Part shown: positions 63,804 to 64,000 of the stretch, in pieces
How the letters are laid out: each line of letters starts with the position of its first letter
Position numbering within the stretch: the stretch's first letter is position 1
DNA from: Siccibacter colletis
Lineage (GTDB): Bacteria > Pseudomonadota > Gammaproteobacteria > Enterobacterales > Enterobacteriaceae
Length of the DNA: 64,000 nucleotides
Reading direction: 5' to 3'
Assembly (NCBI RefSeq): GCF_000696575.1
Contig: NZ_JMSQ01000001.1
Location: forward strand, 461,417-525,416
Position numbers and translations under genes: made by a program
Notes under the pieces: generated by a model
What the model was told of the DNA's origin: nothing
Seen by the model: the letters and a program-made list of their open reading frames with translations, nothing else
Databases searched by the model: none

Positions 63804-63923
63804 ATGCCTGGCAGTTCCCTACTCTCGCATGGGGAGACCCCACACTACCATCGGCGCTACGGCGTTTCACTTCTGAGTTCGGCATGGGGTCAGGTGGGAC
63901 CACCGCGCTACAGCCGCCAGGCA
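63804..63923 (-). rRNA. rrfD: 5S ribosomal RNA (proximal copy)
   Basis: Second 120-nt 5S rRNA on the minus strand, 5' end at 63923 and 3' end at 63804, sequence identical to the distal copy. The 77 bases to the right end (63924-64000) are the 23S-5S spacer; no conserved 23S 3' end is reached before the window stops. Confidence 0.97.
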
Positions 63924-64000
63924 AATTCTGTTCGCTTACCGCCTCGCGGCCATAAGCTTTAATCCGTCTCAAGCTGAAAATCTCTCAAATCCAACACCAA

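Noticed and set aside
63924..64000. 3' end of 23S rRNA at the right edge
   Set aside because: The 77 bases after the 5S gene do not contain the conserved 23S terminal sequence; they are spacer, so 23S must start beyond the window.

Overview
The window is ordinary enterobacterial chromosome. Gene order and protein sequences follow the arcB-to-rrnD region near 72 min on the E. coli K-12 map, and Fis looks unchanged from E. coli. Several accessory genes differ from K-12: an autotransporter after gltD, a second yhcN-like gene, an aldehyde dehydrogenase next to aaeB, msrPQ beside csrD, an alpha-carbonic anhydrase after prmA, and an MHYT-GGDEF-EAL protein after fis. This pattern suggests an Enterobacter/Lelliottia/Klebsiella-like member of the Enterobacteriaceae. 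The genus is inference; no 16S gene is in the window.

Layout, left to right. 1-2819: 5' three quarters of arcB and yhcC (minus). 2820-9438: gltBD (glutamate synthase) behind a long regulatory region with an ARG box and a CRP-like box. 9670-12156: a type V autotransporter where K-12 has gltF, yhc and nan genes. 12250-14709: sspBA and rpsI-rplM (minus). 14767-19262: zapE, then zapG, degQ and degS. 19282-21165: mdh and argR, divergent. 21484-23966: two small YhcN-type periplasmic proteins, the barstar-like yhcO, and a succinate-semialdehyde-type dehydrogenase. 24021-28283: the aaeXAB efflux operon and its regulator aaeR. 28334-38434: the run mreB-mreC-mreD-yhdE-rng-yhdP-tldD (minus). 38742-42595: csrD and msrPQ. 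42830-47906: aroQ, accBC, yhdT-panF-prmA. 48053-50459: carbonic anhydrase and the dusB-fis operon. 50646-58055: a cyclic-di-GMP protein and the acrS/acrEF efflux locus. 58353-63237: lipoprotein yhdV and the yhdWXYZ amino-acid ABC transporter behind a sigma-54-type promoter. 63484-64000: the distal end of an rrnD-type operon (5S, tRNA-Thr, 5S; minus).

Themes. Nitrogen and arginine metabolism recur: gltBD carries a distal ARG box, argR carries two ARG boxes over its promoter, and yhdWXYZ has sigma-54 and possible NtrC sites. Envelope functions are also dense (mreBCD, yhdP, degQ/degS, aaeAB, acrEF, msrPQ, autotransporter).

No undescribed multigene system, phage, transposon or CRISPR array was found. 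The least conventional items are a degenerate second copy of the yhdZ 3' end next to the rRNA operon, the composition break inside the autotransporter passenger, two unlisted mini-ORFs, and the GGDEF-EAL protein without an inhibitory site. All identifications come from reading the sequence and remembered family features; no database search was run.
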